This document shows, piece by piece, positions 14,538 to 18,243 of a DNA stretch of 18,243 nt. A program made the translations under genes and the position numbers. Source of the DNA: Alitiscatomonas aceti (lineage in GTDB: Bacteria; Bacillota; Clostridia; Lachnospirales; Lachnospiraceae); NCBI RefSeq assembly GCF_025567195.1, contig NZ_JAOQJF010000044.1, positions 1-18,243 of the forward strand, in the 5' to 3' direction. Every line of letters begins with the position of its first letter. Position 1 is the first letter of the stretch. Under the pieces are notes generated by a model. It made no database searches. It was not told the DNA's origin and worked only from the letters and a program-made list of their open reading frames with translations.

Positions 14538-15321
14538 TTTTAAGTTTCTCGAAAGCGAATGCAATTCCATCATCTTCCACATTTTTCGTGATAAAAGATG
14601 CATAGGGTTCCAGGATCCTGTCATGCTGCCCCATGATCACCGAATGTCCGGCATACTGGATCATAGCCAGATCGTTGGCGCTGTCTCCAAAGGCATAGGA
14701 TTCCTCCCGGGGGATCCGGAAATACTTCAGGATAAATTCCATGGCCGTGGCCTTGTCATAGCCTGCGGGTACACATTCATAAAGCCCGCGTCCCCGGTCT
14801 ATGTACGCCATATCCGGAGCCAGGGATCTTAAGAATCCGTCCACATCACTCTTTTCATCTGCCAGAACACAGAATTTATCAAACTCCGCCGCTTCCTTCT
14901 TCCAGTCCCACGGATGGACCACACCACTTTTTATAAATAGCTCCTTGACCCGCTCCATCTCCTCCAGACGGGAAACCTGGCTCTGTACGGCACAGCCCTC
15001 CGGCCCTTCCAGGATCCCATCCAGATCATGGGCCAGGATGCTCTTCTGGAGCTCCAGCCTCCGCTCTCTCCCGATCACATGGTGGAGGACCTTTTTCCCC
15101 TGGATCTCCAGGTAAGTACCGCAGCCGCAGAGGTAACCGTCCACCGGAAGAGCCGCCTCCACCTCCTGCATCAGGCACCGGGCCCGTCCAGAATTGATAA
15201 ATACCAGATGGCCCGCCCGGCGCGCCTGGGCAATGACCCGGGCCGCGCTTTCCGGCAGTTCCTTTTTATGATCGCTCAGAAGCGTTCCGTCAATATCAAA
15301 AAATAAGGCTTTTCTTTTCAT
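14530..15321 (-). CDS. Cof-type HAD-IIB family hydrolase
   Basis: A cytoplasmic haloacid-dehalogenase phosphatase of the Cof/YidA type, which removes phosphate from sugar phosphates or similar small molecules. Its 263 residues carry all four motifs: FFDIDGTLL (nucleophile D9 and acid/base D11), FINSGR (S44), the Lys of GYDKATAMEF (K190) and FGDSANDLAMI (D213, N216, D217). The cap domain is inserted between motifs II and III, as in the C2B cap group. The length is usual. The substrate cannot be told. The start is 20 nt after the lipoprotein gene, so the two are probably cotranscribed. Confidence 0.92.
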   Translation of the reverse strand: MKRKALFFDIDGTLLSDHKKELPESAARVIAQARRAGHLVFINSGRARCLMQEVEAALPVDGYLCGCGTYLEIQGKKVLHHVIGRERRLELQKSILAHDLDGILEGPEGCAVQSQVSRLEEMERVKELFIKSGVVHPWDWKKEAAEFDKFCVLADEKSDVDGFLRSLAPDMAYIDRGRGLYECVPAGYDKATAMEFILKYFRIPREESYAFGDSANDLAMIQYAGHSVIMGQHDRILEPYASFITKNVEDDGIAFAFEKLKIV

Positions 15322-15341
15322 ATGGTATCCGCATCCATTTC

Positions 15342-16517
15342 CTAAGGAGCCGTCGTCTCTGCTGCCTGGGATTCTGTATGGCCTTCCACAGTCTCCCCTG
15401 CCCCGGCAGGCGCTCCCTGTACGGCATTGTCGATCAGATAGTAATACGCGGCTCCCATCTGGAACAGACGGTTGGCAGACTCCTCCCCGTAGGTGGAGAC
15501 CATCTCTTCGGCGTCGGCAAAATAATTCATCTGGGCCAGCTTATCCTTTTCCTCATCCGTAGCCTTGATCCCCTCGGCTTCAATAATGGCGTTGAGCACC
15601 ATCTCCTGCTTCACCAGGTTCTCCGCAGTGGCCCGTAAGCCCGCCTTATCGGTCTGAAGGAACATACTTAAGAACTCCTCCAGCTCCATTCCATACTGGC
15701 CTGCATAGGCAGTGTATGTGGTCACAAGCTGGTCATACATATCGTCCACAGCGTCAGGATCGCAGGTGACCTTGGAATTTTCAATGGCCTGGTTTAAGAG
15801 CTCGCTTCCAGCCTCATTAAAGAAATTGCTCTCCGCCTGGTTTTCGAGGCCGCCATACACCTGGCTCCTTAACTGGTCCAGGGTAGCGTTCTCGTCGTCC
15901 ATGGCTCTTTTTGCCAGAGCATCATCAATGGCGGTCTCCTCTGCGTTCTTAATGGCATTCAGGGTCACATGGAATACCACTTCCTGTCCGGCCAGATCTG
16001 CACTCTTATAATTTTCCGGGAATGTGAGGTTCAGGTCTTTTTCCTCTCCCACGTTCATTCCCACAACGCCGTCCTCAAAACCGTCGATGAAGGTGCCGCT
16101 TCCCAGGGCCAGGTCAAAGCCCTCCGCAGTCCCGCCGGAAAAGGCCTCGCCGTCCTTGGTCCCTACGTAGTCGATATTGGCCACATCGCCCAGTTTAGCT
16201 GCACGTCCGGTGACCTCCGCCGGATACTGTCCCTTCAGGTTTTCCAGCTCCGCCTCCAGGTCCTCGTCGGTCACTCCAGCCTTCACGGCCGTAAGGGTCA
16301 GACCCTTATAATTTCCCAGCTCCAGGCTGGCCTCATCGGTCAGCTCCTCCTCCGATTTTGTTTCACCAGAGGCAGTCCCGCTCTCCTGGCTTCCCGCCGT
16401 CTCTCCGGCCGCTGCCGCCGTTGTCTCTTTATCCGTACCTCCGCTCTTGCATCCAGACATGACCATGGCTGCCATGGCGATCACAAAACCGGCTGTTATA
16501 AGTTTTCTTTTTATCAT
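15342..16517 (-). CDS. Trigger-factor-like FKBP peptidyl-prolyl isomerase lipoprotein
   Basis: A membrane-anchored extracytoplasmic foldase, 391 residues. A short basic start and hydrophobic stretch lead to the lipobox VMSGC (lipid Cys at residue 23), then a Thr/Glu/Gly-rich linker (24-62). Residues about 65-100 resemble the linker of trigger factor (LELGNYKGLTLTAVKAGVTDEDLEAELENL). The FKBP PPIase domain (about 105-190) contains GDVANIDYVG, AFSGGTAEGFDLALGSG, FIDGFEDGVVGMNVGE and LNLTFPENY. The helical trigger-factor/SurA-like chaperone domain follows (about 195-365) before a low-complexity tail. The ribosome-docking N-terminal domain is replaced by the lipoprotein signal. A longer TTG-start reading (16526) exists, but GGAA lies 9 nt before ATG 16517 and would abut the TTG, so ATG is preferred. 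Likely role: folding of secreted proteins, comparable to PrsA. Confidence 0.92.
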   Translation of the reverse strand: MIKRKLITAGFVIAMAAMVMSGCKSGGTDKETTAAAAGETAGSQESGTASGETKSEEELTDEASLELGNYKGLTLTAVKAGVTDEDLEAELENLKGQYPAEVTGRAAKLGDVANIDYVGTKDGEAFSGGTAEGFDLALGSGTFIDGFEDGVVGMNVGEEKDLNLTFPENYKSADLAGQEVVFHVTLNAIKNAEETAIDDALAKRAMDDENATLDQLRSQVYGGLENQAESNFFNEAGSELLNQAIENSKVTCDPDAVDDMYDQLVTTYTAYAGQYGMELEEFLSMFLQTDKAGLRATAENLVKQEMVLNAIIEAEGIKATDEEKDKLAQMNYFADAEEMVSTYGEESANRLFQMGAAYYYLIDNAVQGAPAGAGETVEGHTESQAAETTAP

Positions 16518-16549
16518 TTTTCTCAATTCCTTTCATGGCTGTTCAGCCG

Positions 16550-16558
16550 ATTTTACCA
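16550..16558 (-). promoter_or_regulatory. Promoter of PPIase lipoprotein gene, extended -10
   Basis: The minus strand reads TGGTAAAAT, an extended -10 with TAAAAT, about 33 nt before ATG 16517. The -35 region (TTTATT) is poor. A short palindrome GGCTGAACAGCC lies at the expected RNA start. Confidence 0.55.
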
Positions 16559-16633
16559 TAAACAGAAAGGGAAATAAAGGGATTTCATAGAATTTTAAGA
16601 TACACAGCTGAACTGCCGCATTCAGAAACAGAT

Positions 16634-16671
16634 CCCCTCCCCAGAGGAAAAGAGTCGTCCTCGGGGAGGGG
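16634..16671 (-). terminator. GC-rich hairpin after the aminopeptidase gene
   Basis: CCCCTCCCC-GAGG pairs with CCTC-t-GGGGAGGGG around an 11-nt loop, 13 nt after the aminopeptidase stop on the minus strand. The stem is very stable, but what follows (ATCTGTTTCTG) is a poor U-tract. It may terminate, pause or protect the mRNA end. Confidence 0.6.
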
Positions 16672-16684
16672 CATATGTCCCGTC

Positions 16685-18076
16685 TTATTTGTAGAATGCC
16701 TTAAATGCTTTATAAGTGTTGTAAACATCCAGCTTAGAGGCCAGCTCAAAGGGAGCGTGCATGGAAAGGATCGGAACTCCCAGATCCACCACGTCCACAT
16801 CCATATGGGCCACAAACTGGGCGATGGTTCCGCCGCCTCCCACGTCCACGGCTCCCAGCTCGCCGGTCTGCCAGTATACGCCGTTTTCATCCATGATCTG
16901 GATCACCTTGGCCATGGTCTCGGCGCTGGCGTCGTTGCTGCCGGATTTTCCTCTGGCTCCTGTATATTTTGTGAGAACACAGCCCTTATTGATGGCGCTG
17001 GAGTTTCTCTCCTCGTATACGGAGGCAAAAGTGGGATCGTATGCCGCGTTCACGTCGGAGGACAGGCACAGGGACGCTCTTAAAACTGTTTTCAGATCTG
17101 CGCCGGCTGTCTGGCACAGATCCTCAATGATATGGAGCACGAAATCGGAATTGAGGCCAGTGTTTCCGGCAGAACCGATCTCCTCCTTGTCAGCCAGGAT
17201 CGTCAGCGTCGTATGAGCCGGGGCCTTTGTCTCCGTTTCTGCCATCAGAGCCGTATAGGCGCAGACTCTGTCATCCTGTCCGTAAGCGCCCACCAGGCTC
17301 CTGTCCAGGCCCACATCCACAGCCTTGTAAGCCGGTACCATTTCGATCTCCGCTCTTGTAAAGTCTTTTTCTGTGATCCCGTACATTTCATTTAACAGCT
17401 TCATGGCCATAAGCTTTACGGGAGTCTTGATCTTCTCGTCATCCTCGCCCATGAACGGGATGGAGCCGACAATGATGTTTAACTCTTCGCCCTTTAAGCC
17501 CTCGCCCAGCTTTCTTCCATTCTGCTCAGAGGCCAGGTGGGGGAGAAGGTCTGTGATGCAGAACTGGGGCTCTCCTTCTTTTTCACCGATGGAGATCTCC
17601 ACCATCTCGCCGTTCTTCTTTCCAACCACACCGTGCATAGCCAGCGGAGTGGCTCCCCACTGGTATTTGCGGATCCCGCCGTAGTAGTGAGGCTTTAAGT
17701 AGGCGATATCAGCCTGCTCAAACAGCGGATTGGGCTTTAAGTCCAGTCTGGGGGAATCGATGTGGGCGCCGTTCATTCTGAGGCCCTCCTCCATCCCCAG
17801 GGTTCCAAAGGTGGCTGCGGCCAGGGCTTTTTTCCGGTTGTTCCAGTATACCTTGTCTCCAGCCTTGTAGGAGGCCTTGGGATCAAATTCCCGGTAGCCG
17901 GCCTTTTCTAAAAGCTCCACTGCGGCCTTTACGCATTCTCTTTCAGTCTTTCCGGCGTTTAAGAACGCCTTATAGCCCTCACAGAAGGCGGAAGCCTCCT
18001 CTCTCTCTGCGGGAACCTCCTTTGCAATGTGGGGGGCTTCCCATAAAAGCTCTTTCTCTAAATCTTTTCCATTCAT
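16685..18076 (-). CDS. M18 family aminopeptidase (aspartyl aminopeptidase-like)
   Basis: A cytoplasmic two-zinc metallo-aminopeptidase that removes N-terminal residues, often acidic ones, from peptides. The 463 residues match the usual M18 length. Zinc and catalytic motifs are present in order: GAHIDSPRLDLKPNPL (H105, D107), GQDDRVCAYT (bridging D268/D269), ADKEEIGS (catalytic E298, zinc E299), SSDVNAAYDP (D341) and SMHAPFELASKLD (H440). The dimer and tetrahedral-assembly region lies between 125 and 245 with the family insert (LPHLASEQNG, GEELNIIVGSIP). GAGGAG lies 8 nt before the ATG. The gene seems monocistronic or first in a loose unit with the lipoprotein and HAD genes. No clear promoter is seen in the 97 nt before the repetitive right edge. 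Confidence 0.95.
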   Translation of the reverse strand: MNGKDLEKELLWEAPHIAKEVPAEREEASAFCEGYKAFLNAGKTERECVKAAVELLEKAGYREFDPKASYKAGDKVYWNNRKKALAAATFGTLGMEEGLRMNGAHIDSPRLDLKPNPLFEQADIAYLKPHYYGGIRKYQWGATPLAMHGVVGKKNGEMVEISIGEKEGEPQFCITDLLPHLASEQNGRKLGEGLKGEELNIIVGSIPFMGEDDEKIKTPVKLMAMKLLNEMYGITEKDFTRAEIEMVPAYKAVDVGLDRSLVGAYGQDDRVCAYTALMAETETKAPAHTTLTILADKEEIGSAGNTGLNSDFVLHIIEDLCQTAGADLKTVLRASLCLSSDVNAAYDPTFASVYEERNSSAINKGCVLTKYTGARGKSGSNDASAETMAKVIQIMDENGVYWQTGELGAVDVGGGGTIAQFVAHMDVDVVDLGVPILSMHAPFELASKLDVYNTYKAFKAFYK

Positions 18077-18128
18077 GATGCTCTCTCCTCTTTTCTCTTT
18101 ATCTGGATCGTAACCTGTATGTTCTTAT

Positions 18129-18153
18129 GGTCCGCACAAGCTGTGTGCAGACC
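18129..18153. promoter_or_regulatory. Inverted repeat upstream of the aminopeptidase gene
   Basis: GGTCCGCACA-agctg-TGTGCAGACC is a ten-position dyad (one G-T position) about 50 nt upstream of the aminopeptidase start. No U-tract follows in either direction, so a leader hairpin or operator is likelier than a terminator. Confidence 0.45.
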
Positions 18154-18172
18154 CGCCAGACCGCTAGTCATG

Positions 18173-18243
18173 AACCACCAGTTCAACTGGTGGTTTGATT
18201 ATGCCCCTATAAGGGGCCTATGCCTGCAACGCCTGAAAGGCGG
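18173..18243 (+). mobile_element. Probable left end of an IS200/IS605-family element (continues outside)
   Basis: Three hairpins follow each other: AACCACCAG-ttcaa-CTGGTGGTT (18173-18195; 11-bp arms around one base if fully paired), GCCCC-tataa-GGGGC (18203-18217) and CGCC-tgaaa-GGCG (18230-18242). A subterminal imperfect hairpin at the left end, followed by a leader hairpin just before tnpA, is the pattern of IS200/IS605 single-strand transposons, which lack terminal inverted repeats. The AACGCCTGAAAGGCG block resembles leaders that I remember for clostridial members. No transposase codon is inside the window, so the identity is inferred. Confidence 0.55.

Noticed and set aside
16518..16526. 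TTG start adding three residues to the PPIase lipoprotein
   Set aside because: The GGAA ribosome site would touch the TTG; spacing of 9 nt to ATG 16517 is normal.

Overview
The window looks like a chromosomal segment of a Gram-positive anaerobe of the Clostridia, most likely Lachnospiraceae. This is inferred from the moderately GC-rich genes with strong AGGAGG-type ribosome binding sites, the LytR-CpsA-Psr protein, the choline-binding-type wall repeats, the M18 aminopeptidase and an Oceanobacillus-like group IIC intron. No rRNA, tRNA or CRISPR array was seen.

Left edge (1-1821): a group IIC intron on the minus strand. Its GTGTG 5' end (1782) sits directly behind the U-tract of the terminator that closes the adjacent operon, and its reverse transcriptase runs off the window.

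Centre (1833-12707, minus strand): a surface-glycan operon. In transcription order it holds a thiamine-diphosphate enzyme of the acetolactate synthase fold, an NAD-dependent sugar epimerase/dehydratase or reductase, a DPM1/GtrB-like membrane glycosyltransferase, a tandem two-domain GT2 enzyme, a rhamnosyltransferase-like GT2 enzyme, a polyprenyl-phosphate glycosylphosphotransferase and an LCP ligase. The first two probably make or modify a nucleotide sugar. The phosphotransferase starts a lipid-linked glycan, the GT2 enzymes extend it and LCP attaches it to peptidoglycan. No flippase, polymerase or exporter gene is present here. A promoter with an extended -10 overlaps an inverted repeat at the head of the operon, and a second strong promoter (9495-9522) separates the sugar-enzyme pair from the glycosyltransferases.

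Divergent to the operon lies a secreted wall-binding repeat protein (12864-14207, plus). The 0.4 kb between the two carries a 36-nt hairpin present in two identical copies plus a decayed third copy, several further hairpins and two dyads.

Right part (14268-18076, minus): M18 aminopeptidase, a trigger-factor-like PPIase lipoprotein, a Cof-type HAD phosphatase and a previously uncalled 48-aa coiled-coil protein with its own promoter. The right edge (18173-18243) holds three successive hairpins that resemble the left end of an IS200/IS605 element continuing out of the window.

The most unusual points are the duplicated hairpin leader of the glycan operon, the Cys-rich insertion in the ThDP enzyme together with its SDR partner (a possible branched-sugar pathway), and the small coiled-coil gene. 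I found no clearly new defence or mobile system.
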